64,000 nucleotides of DNA from an uncultured Rhodopila sp. (GCF_903944925.1 NZ_CAJATU010000131.1:185308-249307), one strand, 5' to 3'. Shown: positions 1 through 9,518, numbered from the stretch's first letter. Program-made: numbers and translations. Notes: a model not told the origin generated them from the letters alone.

Positions 1-278
1 ACTGTCAGGCTGTAGGTGCCGTCGGCGGCGCTGGTCGATTCCATGTACAGCATCTGGTCGACGCCGTTGACCTGCAGCTCTATCGGCAGCGCGACCGTGT
101 CGATCACCGTCTGAGGACTGGCGCCCGGGTAGCTCGCCGTCACCGACACCGTCGGCGGCACGACGTTGGGATATTCCGAGACCGGCAGGCGAAACAGACT
201 GACGGCACCGACAAGGACCAGCACGATCGCCAGCACATTGGCGAGGACCGGGTGCTCGATGAAGTATTTCGAGATCAT
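1..278 (-). CDS. RND multidrug efflux permease, N-terminal part (cut by window edge)
   Basis: Inner-membrane proton-driven pump of a tripartite RND exporter. Only about 92 N-terminal codons lie in the window. They read MISKYFIEHPVLANVLAIVL, followed by a hydrophobic first helix and then SEYPNVVPPTVSVTASYPGA and QTVIDTVALPIELQVNGVDQ, which is the characteristic start of the HAE-1 (AcrB/MexF) family. The start at 276-278 lies 10 bases after the adaptor stop, so this is the third gene of an operon with the two genes upstream. Family is secure. Substrate cannot be told. Confidence 0.9.
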   Translation of the reverse strand, partial: MISKYFIEHPVLANVLAIVLVLVGAVSLFRLPVSEYPNVVPPTVSVTASYPGASPQTVIDTVALPIELQVNGVDQMLYMESTSAADGTYSLT

Positions 279-288
279 GGCGCCGAAC

Positions 289-1449
289 CTAGCCTCCGCT
301 GGAGGTGATCTGCGGCGCTACCTTGGTCCCCGGCGTGGCGCGCCACAACTCGCCGACCACCACGCGATCATCCTTGTTGAGGCCGCTGCTGATGACCCGC
401 AGGGCGCCGATGAGCTCGCCAAGCTGGACGTAGCGCTGCTCGATGACGTCGTTCTGGTTCACCACAAGCAAATAGCGCCCACCCTGGTCTTCCTGTAGCG
501 CGCGGTCCGGGATCATCAGCGCGCTCTTGACGACCTTGCCCATCGGCAGGCGCAGGTTGGCGAACATGCCCGGCAGCAAGGTGCGGTTGGGGTTGGGCAG
601 AATGCCGCGCACCAGCAGCGTGCCGGTCGCCGGATCGATGCCCGGCGCGACATACTCCAATGTTCCGCGATGCGGGAACCCGGTCTCACCCGTAAGCTGC
701 ACGTCGATCGGCACCTGGTGCAGCTCCGCCAGGGTCAGCCGCCGCTGATCGAGGTTGGCGCGGATCTGCATGGCTTGCTGCGCGCTGATATTCGCCACCA
801 CGTAGATCGGGTCGAGCTGGACGATTTCGGCCAGCGCGGCCTCCTGCCCGTTGCCGCCGACGACATTGCCGGGATCGATCAGGTGCTTGCCCATCTGGCC
901 GTCGAACGGCGCCCGCACCTCGGTGTAGCTGAGGTTGAGCTGGGCGATCGAGACCTGCGCCTGCGCCGCCAGGATATTCGCCTCGGCGCTTTGGCGCTGG
1001 AAGTTCCAGTGATCGACATCCACCTGCGTGGCGGCGTCGCGTTTCAACAGCGCGGTGTAACGGATCGTCTCGGTCTTGGCGTAGGCCAGCGCCGCCTGTT
1101 GCAGTTGAAGCTGCGCCTCGGCCTGCTTCAACTGCGCCTTGTACTGGTCCTGCTGGATGGTGAACAGCAGGTCACCCTTGCGGACGAAGGCACCGTCCTC
1201 GAAGTGGATCGTATCGAGAAAGCCGACGACGCGGGCGAGCAGCTTCACCTGGTTCACCGCCGCGGCGTTGCCGGTGATTTCCAGCGTGTCACTGACGGTA
1301 TCGACTTTCGGCCGGACCACCGGGATGGTCGGCACGGTCGATGCCGGCGTCTGGGCCAGGGCGCCGGGACGGCCGGGCAGGGTGGGTGGCAGCGCCAGCA
1401 TAACGGCGACCACCAACGCGGCGGCAAGCACTCTCATCGCGACTACCAT
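289..1449 (-). CDS. RND efflux periplasmic adaptor subunit (MexE/AcrA type)
   Basis: Membrane-fusion protein that links the inner-membrane pump to the outer-membrane channel. The 386 residues begin with a hydrophobic export signal (residues 5-32, ending near ALAQ). A split lipoyl/hairpin region follows (GFLDTIHFEDGAFVRKGDLL, then alanine- and glutamine-rich heptads at about 105-165, then RAPFDGQMGKHLIDPGNVVG), and then the beta-barrel and membrane-proximal domains. A second ATG at codon 5 is possible. It overlaps the upstream outer-membrane gene by 7 bases and precedes the permease, so the three are probably co-translated. No signal for a lipoprotein anchor is seen. Confidence 0.93.
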   Translation of the reverse strand: MVVAMRVLAAALVVAVMLALPPTLPGRPGALAQTPASTVPTIPVVRPKVDTVSDTLEITGNAAAVNQVKLLARVVGFLDTIHFEDGAFVRKGDLLFTIQQDQYKAQLKQAEAQLQLQQAALAYAKTETIRYTALLKRDAATQVDVDHWNFQRQSAEANILAAQAQVSIAQLNLSYTEVRAPFDGQMGKHLIDPGNVVGGNGQEAALAEIVQLDPIYVVANISAQQAMQIRANLDQRRLTLAELHQVPIDVQLTGETGFPHRGTLEYVAPGIDPATGTLLVRGILPNPNRTLLPGMFANLRLPMGKVVKSALMIPDRALQEDQGGRYLLVVNQNDVIEQRYVQLGELIGALRVISSGLNKDDRVVVGELWRATPGTKVAPQITSSGG

Positions 1450-3065
1450 TGCGGCGCCCTCACGTCCGGCCCCCTGTCGGCCGGGCCGGGCAGGCCGGGG
1501 CTGGCGGGCTGCGGCTTGTCGGCGGGCGGCAGGACGCTGCCCCAGTTGGTGCGGTTGCGCATCTCATCGCGCGTGGCATCGTTCACGAACCCGTTCCCCT
1601 CTCGTATCTGCCACCCGCCGCCAAGCGCGCGGTACAGGGATGTGAGGCTATTCGACAGGCTGCCTTCGGCCGAGGCGAGGCTGTTTTGCGCCTGATACAG
1701 ATTCTGTTCGGCGGTCAGGACAGTGGTGAAGTCCCGCGTGCCGAGCAGGTATTGGTCCGTCGCGATGCGCAACGCGTTGCTCGCCGCCGCCACGCTGCGC
1801 TTCAGTAGGTCAACCTGATGGCGTCCCTGGAGGAACGCGGCGAGCGCGTTCTCCACATCCGCCTGCGCCTTCAGCACCGTGTTCTGGTAGGCGATCAGCA
1901 GCGTCTGCAGGCGCGCGTCCTGCGCCCGCACCGTATTGGTGATCTGGCCGTAATTCAGCAGCGGCCAGGAGAAGGACGGTCCGAACGCGAACTGGATGGC
2001 CGGTGCGGAGAACACCTGGTTCACCCGGTCGGTGCCGACACTGGCCGCCGACGTCCCGAACGCCCCCGTCAAAAAGAACGCCGGATAGAGATCCGCCTTG
2101 GCCATGCCGATCTGGGCGCTTTGCGCGGCGGCGTTGAGTTCGGCGGCGCGGATGTCGGGGCGGCGGCGCAGCAAATCGGCCGGGATGCCGACAGCCACGT
2201 CGTTCGGCGGCACCGGAATGGTCTGCGGTCCCGCGAGCAGCGAATTCAGCGCCGCCGGCGACATGCCGAGCAGCACGCGCAGGGCGTCCTCGCCCTGCTG
2301 CAACTCCGCCGTCAGTTGCGGGATCGCCGATTCGGTCTGCGCCAGGACATTCTCGGCCTGGAACACGTCGAGTTCGGTCGCCGCGCCGCCATGGAACCGG
2401 TCGCGGGCGATTTGCAGCGCCTTGCGCTGCTTGACGACGTTCTCGCGGGCGATGATGAGCTGCTGCTGCAGCGTGCGGATGCCGACATAGGTGGTGGCGA
2501 CATCGCCCAGCATCGTAACCAGCACGTCGTCATAGCTGGCGATCGAGGCCAGGTAGGCCGAGTCGGCGGATTCGACGCCGCGGCGGAACTTGCCCCAGAA
2601 GTCCAGTTCCCAGGCGATCTGGCTGGAAAGCGAGGCGCGCCAGAAGTTGCCGAGCGCGTGCGTCGGATTGGCGCTCGCGTCCACCTGGCTGGCCTGGTCG
2701 TAGCCGACCGCGGCACCGATTTGCTGGGTCTGGGGGTAGACCTCGCCGATGGCGACTCCGAGGTTGGCGCGGGCTTCCAGTACCCTGGTGCCGGCCGCGA
2801 GCAGCGTGAGGTTCTGGTGGTAGGCCAGGTCGATCAGCGCGTTCAGCGTTGGATCGTTGAACAGCGTCCACCATTGCCGATCATCCAGATGGGCGGATTT
2901 GACGGCCGGGTCGGTGGATTCCAGCCAGTTCGCGGCCACCGGGGCGGCGGGCGGCTTGAAGTCGGGACCAACCTTGCAGGCTGCCAGCGGCATCAGCAGC
3001 GACACGGCGATGATGCGCCGCCACCGGACGGGCGCAGGCGGCCGGGAGGTCTTGTTAGCGGTCAT
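1443..3065 (-). CDS. RND efflux outer-membrane channel lipoprotein (OprM/NodT family)
   Basis: TolC-like outer-membrane factor of the tripartite exporter. I place the start at the ATG at 3063-3065 because it puts a lipoprotein signal at the N terminus (basic residues, then IIAVSLLMPLAAC, with the modified Cys followed by KVGPDFKPP, the family hallmark). The frame is open further upstream but that part looks non-coding. About 540 residues with two outer-membrane-efflux repeats, including AWELDFWGKFRRGVESADSA and GIPADLLRRRPDIRAAELNA, both typical of the family. It is the first gene of the operon, an order found in some MexEF-OprN-like loci. Confidence 0.92.
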   Translation of the reverse strand: MTANKTSRPPAPVRWRRIIAVSLLMPLAACKVGPDFKPPAAPVAANWLESTDPAVKSAHLDDRQWWTLFNDPTLNALIDLAYHQNLTLLAAGTRVLEARANLGVAIGEVYPQTQQIGAAVGYDQASQVDASANPTHALGNFWRASLSSQIAWELDFWGKFRRGVESADSAYLASIASYDDVLVTMLGDVATTYVGIRTLQQQLIIARENVVKQRKALQIARDRFHGGAATELDVFQAENVLAQTESAIPQLTAELQQGEDALRVLLGMSPAALNSLLAGPQTIPVPPNDVAVGIPADLLRRRPDIRAAELNAAAQSAQIGMAKADLYPAFFLTGAFGTSAASVGTDRVNQVFSAPAIQFAFGPSFSWPLLNYGQITNTVRAQDARLQTLLIAYQNTVLKAQADVENALAAFLQGRHQVDLLKRSVAAASNALRIATDQYLLGTRDFTTVLTAEQNLYQAQNSLASAEGSLSNSLTSLYRALGGGWQIREGNGFVNDATRDEMRNRTNWGSVLPPADKPQPASPGLPGPADRGPDVRAPQW

Positions 3066-3456
3066 GCGGGATCGCACTGATGATCCGGCGCTGCGGCACG
3101 GTATTGATGTTCTGAGGCTCCTGTAGTCGTCCGCCGATTCCCCCGGGACCCGCCAGCCGCAGCGGCGGAAATCCTGTCGCATTTCCGGCCTGGTTGCAGC
3201 GCTTTGCTCCATGATGACTGGTTATCGGTTGCACAGAAAGGCACGGCGAAACGGGTGGCGCTTTGCATTTTTCGACAAACCGCGGGCGCCGTCCCTGTCG
3301 CGGCAACTTTGCCATGCCTGGTTGCGCCGGCCGACAGACCGGTGGCCCGGAATATTACACATAAATGAGGTGCCTTCCCTACATCTTTTGCTATATGGAC
3401 GACTCGGAAGCCTGTTTCGCCCGGCTTCTTGCCATACTGTAATGGAAGGATCTCCC
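3066..3456. other. Intergenic region between the RND operon and the receiver gene
   Basis: Divergent intergenic stretch of about 390 bases. It should hold promoters for the efflux operon (leftward) and the receiver gene (rightward). It is less GC-biased than its surroundings near 3350-3440 and includes a TATA-like stretch (GCTATATGG, about 3390-3400). I see no convincing regulator binding site and no gene. Confidence 0.4.
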
Positions 3457-3885
3457 ATGGCGAGAATCCTGGTCATCGACGATGATCCGATGGTTTGCGG
3501 CGCCATAACCAACCGCCTGCTGGAGGGCGGTTCGGAGGCCGAATGGGTGGCGTGTAGCCGCCTCGGCGCCCAGATGCTGGTGCGTGACCAGTTCGACCTG
3601 GCGGTTATACACGTGCCGTTCGAAGGGGCATCGGAAGCCGCGCTGGCGGAAATCGCGGCCAATAAGAATACCGCCGTGCTGCTGCTGAATGGTCCCGCGG
3701 ATGCCGGCAATGGCCTTGAACGGTTTGGTTTCCCCTATCCGGAACAGCCGTTCTCGCTCGATCGGCTGCCGTCCGAAGCCACCGAGGCGATCGCCCGGAG
3801 CCGCGAGAACGTCGCCCGCGTCAAAGCCGCCGCCGCGGCGTTGCAGGCCGGGATGGAGGCGGCGTCGAAGGAGATGGCGGGGTAG
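3457..3885 (+). CDS. Degenerate response-regulator receiver domain protein
   Basis: Single-domain CheY-like protein of 142 residues. The N terminus MARILVIDDDPMVCGAITNR carries the acidic pocket (D8-D10). The strand that normally ends in the phosphoacceptor Asp reads FDLAVIHVPFEG, so His52 stands in the Asp position. The late Lys strand is also poorly matched. It is therefore predicted not to be phosphorylated in the usual way. Start chosen at 3457 because GGAAGGA at 3444-3450 sits 6 bases upstream. An in-frame ATG at 3442 is the alternative. It stands alone, with no kinase or output domain next to it. Confidence 0.8.
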   Translation: MARILVIDDDPMVCGAITNRLLEGGSEAEWVACSRLGAQMLVRDQFDLAVIHVPFEGASEAALAEIAANKNTAVLLLNGPADAGNGLERFGFPYPEQPFSLDRLPSEATEAIARSRENVARVKAAAAALQAGMEAASKEMAG

Positions 3886-3920
3886 GGCGTGGGCTGCGCC
3901 CCGGCCTGCGCCTCTTTGTA

Positions 3921-4003
3921 GCATGGCCGGATTTAGTCCGCCACCCACGACTTGCGGTGCTGGTTGCGACCCAGTCGTGGATGGCCGGGCCAAGCCTGGG
4001 CTC
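3921..4003. repeat. Dispersed GGCCGG inverted-repeat element, copy A (diverged)
   Basis: Begins GCATGGCCGG and ends near ATGGCCGGGCCAAGCCTGGG. It shares with the copies at 12474-12563 and 48541-48630 the order GGCCGG, (a/c)CCACGACTT, a variable middle and GGATGGCCGG. The terminal inverted repeat is imperfect here. It sits directly downstream of the receiver gene, between it and a convergent gene, so it may also act as a transcript-end hairpin. Confidence 0.7.
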
Positions 4004-4005
4004 GG

Positions 4006-4728
4006 CTAATCCAACAGCCGCCGCACTGAATCGTCCGGGGCGCGCATGAATCTGTTCATGTCCCGCCAATGCGGAACATCCGCCAGCACCCGCCGCGTGA
4101 TCCCGTCCTCGTCGATCCACAGCCGATCGGCTGCGGGGTGGCTCATGAGTATCGGCGAATGGGTTGCCACCAGCGCCTGCGATCGGCCGTCCTGATGCAG
4201 GTCATGCAGCAGGCACAGCAGCGCCATCTGGCGCTGCGGGGATAGCCCCGTCTCCGGCTCGTCCAGGATATAGAGCAGGCCCTCGCTGGCATCGACCCGC
4301 GCGCTGAGCAGCGACAAGACGCCCTCGCCGCGGCTCTGCTCATCCGCCAGCCGCCATTCGCCGGTGGTGGCCATCGGAATCCGTCCCGCCCGCGCCATCA
4401 TCTCCGCGAACCGGTCAGCCCGCAGGAACAGGCCCTTGGGGCGGCGTGCGGCAAACGTCACGTCAACCGCGGCGGAGATCGCCGTCGGCTCACGCTCGTC
4501 CTCGGTTTCGGCGTAGCTGCGTCCGCCGCCGGGGCGAATGGCGCAACGCGCTGCGATCGCCTCCAGCAGGGTGGTCTTGCCGGAGCCGTTCTCGCCGATG
4601 ATGAAGGTCAGCGGGGCGCGAAGCTGCACCTCGACCGGGCCGTGGCGCAGGAACGGCAGCCGCTCGATCCGCTCCCCGCCGCGCGCGGGATCGACCCGAA
4701 AGCCACGCAGCAGCAAACCGCGTTTCAT
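4006..4728 (-). CDS. AAA/ABC-type ATPase (stand-alone, predicted SMC-like ATPase)
   Basis: P-loop ATPase of about 240 residues. Walker A is GENGSGKTTLLEAIA, the Walker B strand is LLYILDEPETGLSP, and the switch His lies in LVATHSPILMSHPAA. There are no membrane segments or substrate-binding partner nearby, and the layout matches small predicted ATPases (AAA_21/AAA_23 type) rather than a transport ABC subunit. Start chosen at 4726-4728, where GGTGAGG lies just upstream. An in-frame ATG 30 bases earlier is less likely. Function unknown; it may belong with neither neighbour, since the next gene is divergent. Confidence 0.82.
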   Translation of the reverse strand: MKRGLLLRGFRVDPARGGERIERLPFLRHGPVEVQLRAPLTFIIGENGSGKTTLLEAIAARCAIRPGGGRSYAETEDEREPTAISAAVDVTFAARRPKGLFLRADRFAEMMARAGRIPMATTGEWRLADEQSRGEGVLSLLSARVDASEGLLYILDEPETGLSPQRQMALLCLLHDLHQDGRSQALVATHSPILMSHPAADRLWIDEDGITRRVLADVPHWRDMNRFMRAPDDSVRRLLD

Positions 4729-4883
4729 AGCCTCACCCCGCCCAACCGGCCTCATCAAACCCGGACTTCGCGCGGCCGGTCAATGCAATACCCGGGCGGT
4801 GTCCTATCCAGGCATCTTTGCATTGGTTAAACGTCCACCGCCGGTGGCAAACCCATGGTCCGGCGGAAAAGGACTGTTGCGCA

Positions 4884-7472
4884 ATGAACGATCGTCCCGC
4901 CGCGTTGCCCCAAACCCTGCGAGCGCGTCCGGACACCGGCGAGCCGGGTCCCGAACAGCTCTGGCAGGAGCCGGCCGATGCGCTGCTGGTCCGGCTGCAA
5001 ACCAAACTGGCGGGGCTGGACGCCGCCGAGGCAAGCGCCCGGCTTGATACGTACGGGCCCAACGACGCCGCCACCGTCAAGCGGACGCCGCTGTGGCTGC
5101 AATTCCTCGCCCGCTTCGGCAATCCGCTGATCATCATCCTGCTGATCGCCAGCGCGGTGTCCGCGGCGACCGGCGACATTGCAAGCTTTGTCATCATCGC
5201 CTGCATCGTGCTGCTCAGCATCATTTTCGATTTCGTCCAGGAGGTGCGGGCGCAGAACGCGGTCGAGGCGTTGCGCCGATCGGTTGCGGTGCAGGCGACG
5301 GTGCGGCGCGGCGGGGCGGCGATTTCGGTGCCGATTCACGACCTGGTCCCGGGCGATATCGTCGAGCTGATCGCCGGCGACCTGGTTCCCGCTGATTCGC
5401 GCCTGCTGGAAAGCCGGGATCTGTATGTGAACGAGGCGCTGCTGACCGGCGAACCCTATCCGGCCGAGAAACGTGCCGCGGATGCCGCGCCGGTGCCGAC
5501 AGCGCAAGCCGGCGCGTCGAATGCGGTTTTCGCCGGCACGTCGGTAATCAGCGGCACCGCGACGATCCTGGTCTGCCGGACCGGCAGCCGGACGGCGCTC
5601 GGGCATCTGGCGACCAGCCTGGCGGAGAAGCCGCCGGCAACGGCGTTTACCCTGGGCATTCGCCGCTTCGGCATCTTGATCATGCGCTTCACCGTGCTGA
5701 TGGTGCTGTTCGTGCTGGTCGTGAACATCGCGTTCCACCGGCCGATGCTGGAGTCGCTGATGTTCGCGGTGGCGCTCGCCGTCGGCTTGACGCCGGAACT
5801 GCTGCCGATGATCGTTACTGTGACGCTGGCCCGTTCCGCGATGCGGATGGCCAAGCGGAAGGTCATCGTCAAGCGGCTGTCGGCGATCCACGACCTCGGC
5901 GCGATCGATGTGCTGTGCACCGACAAGACCGGCACGCTGACCGAAGCGAAGATCAAGCTGGTGCGTGTGATCGACGGCCATGGCGCCGAGAGCGCGCACG
6001 CCTATTCCTACGCCTACGTCAACAGCCAGTTCGAAAGCGGGATGAAAAGCCCGCTGGATGACGCGATCCTGGCGGCGCATCCGTTCGACATCTCGCCGTT
6101 CAGCAAGATCGACGAAGTGCCGTTCGATTTCGAGCGGCGGCGGGTCTCGGTCCTGGTGCAGCACGGTGCCAAGCGGCGCCTGATCGTCAAGGGCGCGCCG
6201 GAGGATCTGCTGCGGCTGTCAGGCTATTACCAGGACGCCGCCGGGGAGCAGAAACCGCTCGACGCCGCGACGCGCGCGGCCTTCGGGGCGACGCTTGACG
6301 GTCTCGGCGCGCAGGGATACCGCGCGCTCGGCATCGCCAGCCATCTGGCCGACCCGGCAGCAAGTACCGCGACGATCGCCGATGAAACGGATCTGGTGTT
6401 CGCCGGCTTCGCGGTGTTCCTCGATCCGCCGAAAACCAGTGCCGGCGCGACGATCCGGTCGATGGCGGAAGCCGGGATCAGCGTAAAGGTGCTCACCGGA
6501 GACAACGAACTGGTCTCCCGCCACGTCTTCGGCGAAATCGGCGTGCCGCTGACCGGCGTGCTGAGCGGCGACGCGCTGGAGCACATGACGGAGGAAGCGC
6601 TGATCGGCCAGGTGCGCCGGGTCAATCTGTTCTGCCGGGTCAATCCGCAACAGAAACTACGGATTCTGCTGGCGCTGAGGCGGCTGGGTCATGTCGTCGG
6701 CTTCATGGGTGACGGCATCAACGACGCGCCCGCGCTGCACGCCGCCGATGTCGGGATTTCGGTCGATGGTGCCGCCGACGTGGCGCGGGCGGCGGCCGAT
6801 CTGATTCTGCTTGAACATGATCTTTCGGTGGTGCGGGAGGCGGTTGCCGCCGGCCGTGCAACGGTACAGAACGTATCGAAATATGTGCTGATGGGAGCGA
6901 GTTCGAACTTCGGCAATATGTTCAGCATGGCCGGTGCCACGCTGATTTTGCCGTTCCTGCCGATGCTGCCGATCCAGATATTGTTAAACAATTTGATCTA
7001 TAATGTGTCGGAGATCGCGATTCCGTTCGATGGCGTCGATGCCGAGGCCATTGTCGGGCCGGTGAAATGGGACATCAGGCTGATCGAGCGCTTCATGCTG
7101 GTGTTCGGTCCGGTCAGCTCGGTTTTCGATTTCATTACGTTCTATGCGATGCTGGCGTTTTTCGGTGCGGGCGAGGCGCTGTTCCAGACCGGCTGGTTTA
7201 TCGAATCGATGACGACTCAGACTCTGGTGGTGTTCTGCATCCGCACGCGGCGGCTGTTCTTCCGCAGCCGGCCGTGCGCGTTCCTGATTGCTACCAATCT
7301 CGGGGCGGTGGTTCTGGCGATCGGGCTGCCGCTGGTGCCCTGGGGCCGATGGTTCGGATTCGTTGCGCCCCCGCCGATGTTCTTCGTGTTCCTGGTGGCG
7401 GCGACGCTGGCGTATCTTGGCCTGGTCGAAGTGGTCAAAGCGGTGTTCTATCGGGCGATGGCGCGGCGATAG
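4884..7472 (+). CDS. mgtA: Magnesium-translocating P-type ATPase (MgtA/MgtB family)
   Basis: P3B-type ATPase that imports Mg2+ across the inner membrane at ATP cost. About 862 residues: a cation-ATPase N-terminal domain, paired helices near residues 65-120, the actuator motif LLTGEPYPAEK, the phosphorylated Asp347 in CTDKTGTLTE, hinge motif MGDGINDAPALHAADVGISV, and six C-terminal helices. NLIYNVSEIAIPFDGVD near the C-terminal helices is characteristic of MgtA rather than Ca or Na pumps. The ATG at 4884 is preceded by GGAAAAGGA. No mgtC or riboswitch-like leader is recognised in the short upstream region. Confidence 0.93.
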   Translation: MNDRPAALPQTLRARPDTGEPGPEQLWQEPADALLVRLQTKLAGLDAAEASARLDTYGPNDAATVKRTPLWLQFLARFGNPLIIILLIASAVSAATGDIASFVIIACIVLLSIIFDFVQEVRAQNAVEALRRSVAVQATVRRGGAAISVPIHDLVPGDIVELIAGDLVPADSRLLESRDLYVNEALLTGEPYPAEKRAADAAPVPTAQAGASNAVFAGTSVISGTATILVCRTGSRTALGHLATSLAEKPPATAFTLGIRRFGILIMRFTVLMVLFVLVVNIAFHRPMLESLMFAVALAVGLTPELLPMIVTVTLARSAMRMAKRKVIVKRLSAIHDLGAIDVLCTDKTGTLTEAKIKLVRVIDGHGAESAHAYSYAYVNSQFESGMKSPLDDAILAAHPFDISPFSKIDEVPFDFERRRVSVLVQHGAKRRLIVKGAPEDLLRLSGYYQDAAGEQKPLDAATRAAFGATLDGLGAQGYRALGIASHLADPAASTATIADETDLVFAGFAVFLDPPKTSAGATIRSMAEAGISVKVLTGDNELVSRHVFGEIGVPLTGVLSGDALEHMTEEALIGQVRRVNLFCRVNPQQKLRILLALRRLGHVVGFMGDGINDAPALHAADVGISVDGAADVARAAADLILLEHDLSVVREAVAAGRATVQNVSKYVLMGASSNFGNMFSMAGATLILPFLPMLPIQILLNNLIYNVSEIAIPFDGVDAEAIVGPVKWDIRLIERFMLVFGPVSSVFDFITFYAMLAFFGAGEALFQTGWFIESMTTQTLVVFCIRTRRLFFRSRPCAFLIATNLGAVVLAIGLPLVPWGRWFGFVAPPPMFFVFLVAATLAYLGLVEVVKAVFYRAMARR

Positions 7473-7480
7473 GCGCCGCG

Positions 7481-7500
7481 GGCCAGGCCCGGCCACGACA
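7481..7500. repeat. Fragment of the dispersed inverted-repeat element (right end only)
   Basis: Twenty bases just after mgtA (GGCCAGGCCCGGCCACGACA) match the right end of the copy at 48611-48630 with two differences. No left half is visible, so this looks like a remnant. Confidence 0.5.
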
Positions 7501-7602
7501 CGGCGGGTGGCGATGTATCAGTCCACCCCCTCCATTGCTCGTCTGCGAACCAACGCCTACACTTGCGGTTCATTTTTCACCGCGGCGCAACGGTAGGTTT
7601 GC

Positions 7603-7914
7603 ATGACCGAGACGATCCTGATGCCCGCCGGCCGGCTCGACACCGCCGCGGCACCTGCGTTCGAGCGCGAAATGATCGCGGCCACCGCGGCCGGCGGCAG
7701 CCGGCTGCTGATCGATCTTGCCAATCTGGCTTACGTCAGCAGTGCCGGGCTGCGGGTTTTCCTGGTGGCGGCGAAGCGTCTCCGTGCCGAAGGCGGCCGC
7801 ATCGCGCTGTGCGGCCTGCAGCCGCAGGTGGCCGAGGTCTTCGACATCAGCGGCTTCGCCGCCATCGTTCCGGTCTACGCCGATCGGCAGGCCGCTTTGG
7901 CGGCGCTGCGCTGA
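7603..7914 (+). CDS. STAS-domain protein (anti-sigma factor antagonist type)
   Basis: 103-residue single STAS domain. The strand-helix signature LLIDLANLAYVSSAGLRVFL carries the conserved Ser pair that partner kinases phosphorylate in SpoIIAA/RsbV relatives. It lies 22 bases before a Na/Pi cotransporter gene, so the two are probably one operon, and the STAS protein may modulate that transporter, although no anti-sigma kinase is encoded nearby. The role in partner switching is inference from the family. Confidence 0.87.
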   Translation: MTETILMPAGRLDTAAAPAFEREMIAATAAGGSRLLIDLANLAYVSSAGLRVFLVAAKRLRAEGGRIALCGLQPQVAEVFDISGFAAIVPVYADRQAALAALR

Positions 7915-7936
7915 AGCGGGCAGGGGGCCGCGTGCG

Positions 7937-9514
7937 ATGACCGCGCTGCTCGGCGTCGCATGGTTTTTCGGCGGCCTTGGGCTGTTCTTCACCGGCATCC
8001 GCAACCTGTCCGCCACCATGCTGCAACTCGGCGGCAGGTCGTTGCGTAAAGCGATTGGCTTGCATGGCGGCAACCCCGGCCTGGTCGCGCTGTCCGGCAC
8101 CGTTGCCGGGGCCCTGCTGCAAAGCACCAACGGCATCACCTTCATCCTGGTCAGCATGGTCAGCGCCGGGCTGGTCCCGATGGTCACCGCGATGCCGATG
8201 CTGCTGTGGGCCAATCTCGGCACCTCGGCGCTGGTCATCCTGGCGTCGATCGACCTGCGCCTGGTGTCCATGGCGCTGATGGGAGTTTCGGGGATCTGGC
8301 TGTTCCTCGACCGCAAGGCCGGCACGACGCGGCGGCAGGTGATGGAGGCGGCGCTGGCGCTGGCCATGCTGTTCCTGGGGCTGGAGCTGATGCACGCCGG
8401 CACCTCGGAGCTGGGTTCCGGCGCGGCGGCGGCGGAAGTCCTGGGCATCGTCGGCGGGTCGCCGCCGATAGCCTTCGTGGTGGGGCTGGCGGTGACGCTG
8501 TTCACGCAATCTTCCTCCGCCACCACGATCATTGCCGTCTCGCCCAGCCAAATCGGCCTGCTGCCGTTCCCCGGCGCAGCGCTGGTGGTCATCGGCGCCA
8601 GCCTCGGCTCCGGCTTCAGCGCCATGCTGATGGGGGCGAGCGCGCGCGGCAGCCAGCGCCAGCTCGTGCTGTTCCAGGGGTTGACCAAGCTGATCGGCGT
8701 CGTCGTGCTGATCGCGCTGATCGTCCTGGAGGACCTCACCGGCTGGCCGCTGCTGATCGCCGGGGTGCGGGCGGTGGCGGAGGGACCGGGGCGGCAACTG
8801 GCGTTCATCTACCTGGCCTGCCAGGTGGCGGCGCTGGCCGGGTATTTCGTGCTGGCGCGGCCGATACGCCGGCTGCTGACCGCGGTGGCCCCGCCGCTGC
8901 CGGCGGAAAGCCTGGCGGTGCCGCAGTTCATCTATGATGCCGCGGTGGGGGATGCCGACATCGCCCTGACCCTGGCGGAGAAGGAACAGGCGCGGGTCTC
9001 CGGCCAACTGGCGCTGACGCTGGAGGATCCGGATCCGGCCACTGCGTCCGGCATCGAGCGGCTGACCCTGGAGATCGACCGCTTTTTGTCAAACATCGCC
9101 GTGTCGGCGGAGGACACCGCCGCCCTGCCGCGCACCGAAATCGACCGCCTGGTCAATCTGCGGGCCCGCAACGAGGTGCTGCGGCTGCTGCACGACACGG
9201 TATTCCAGCTTGGCCTGGCGCGCGGCAAGATGCCGCCGGGTGAGACGGCCGCGCTGGCGGACGCGCTGACCCAGGGCCTGGGCGCAGTGCTGATGTGCGC
9301 CGACGATGCCGCGCGGGAGCCGGAGGCCGAGACGATCGAACTGGTCAGGCAGATCAGCTCCGACCGCAGCACCGTGGTGGATGCGATGCGGCGGCGGCTG
9401 GTGAAGGCGGCGAACCAGGAGTCGGTGTATCGCACGACCAGCCTGTTCGAGCGGGCGGTCTGGCTGGTGCAGCGCTATGCCGTGCTGTTGCAGGCGGCGC
9501 TTCGGCCGCTGTAA
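7937..9514 (+). CDS. Na/Pi cotransporter family protein with C-terminal PhoU-like region
   Basis: Sodium-dependent phosphate transporter family (NptA/YjbB-like), 525 residues. The paired QSS motifs are QSTNGITFIL near residue 62 and TQSSSATTIIAV near residue 190, each within an inverted hydrophobic repeat. After residue 310 it becomes a helical, acidic, PhoU-like cytoplasmic tail. The ATG at 7937 is supported by CAGGGGG upstream and by protein similarity starting there. It probably takes up or exports phosphate at the inner membrane. The preceding STAS gene suggests regulation. Confidence 0.9.
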   Translation: MTALLGVAWFFGGLGLFFTGIRNLSATMLQLGGRSLRKAIGLHGGNPGLVALSGTVAGALLQSTNGITFILVSMVSAGLVPMVTAMPMLLWANLGTSALVILASIDLRLVSMALMGVSGIWLFLDRKAGTTRRQVMEAALALAMLFLGLELMHAGTSELGSGAAAAEVLGIVGGSPPIAFVVGLAVTLFTQSSSATTIIAVSPSQIGLLPFPGAALVVIGASLGSGFSAMLMGASARGSQRQLVLFQGLTKLIGVVVLIALIVLEDLTGWPLLIAGVRAVAEGPGRQLAFIYLACQVAALAGYFVLARPIRRLLTAVAPPLPAESLAVPQFIYDAAVGDADIALTLAEKEQARVSGQLALTLEDPDPATASGIERLTLEIDRFLSNIAVSAEDTAALPRTEIDRLVNLRARNEVLRLLHDTVFQLGLARGKMPPGETAALADALTQGLGAVLMCADDAAREPEAETIELVRQISSDRSTVVDAMRRRLVKAANQESVYRTTSLFERAVWLVQRYAVLLQAALRPL

Positions 9515-9518
9515 CCGG

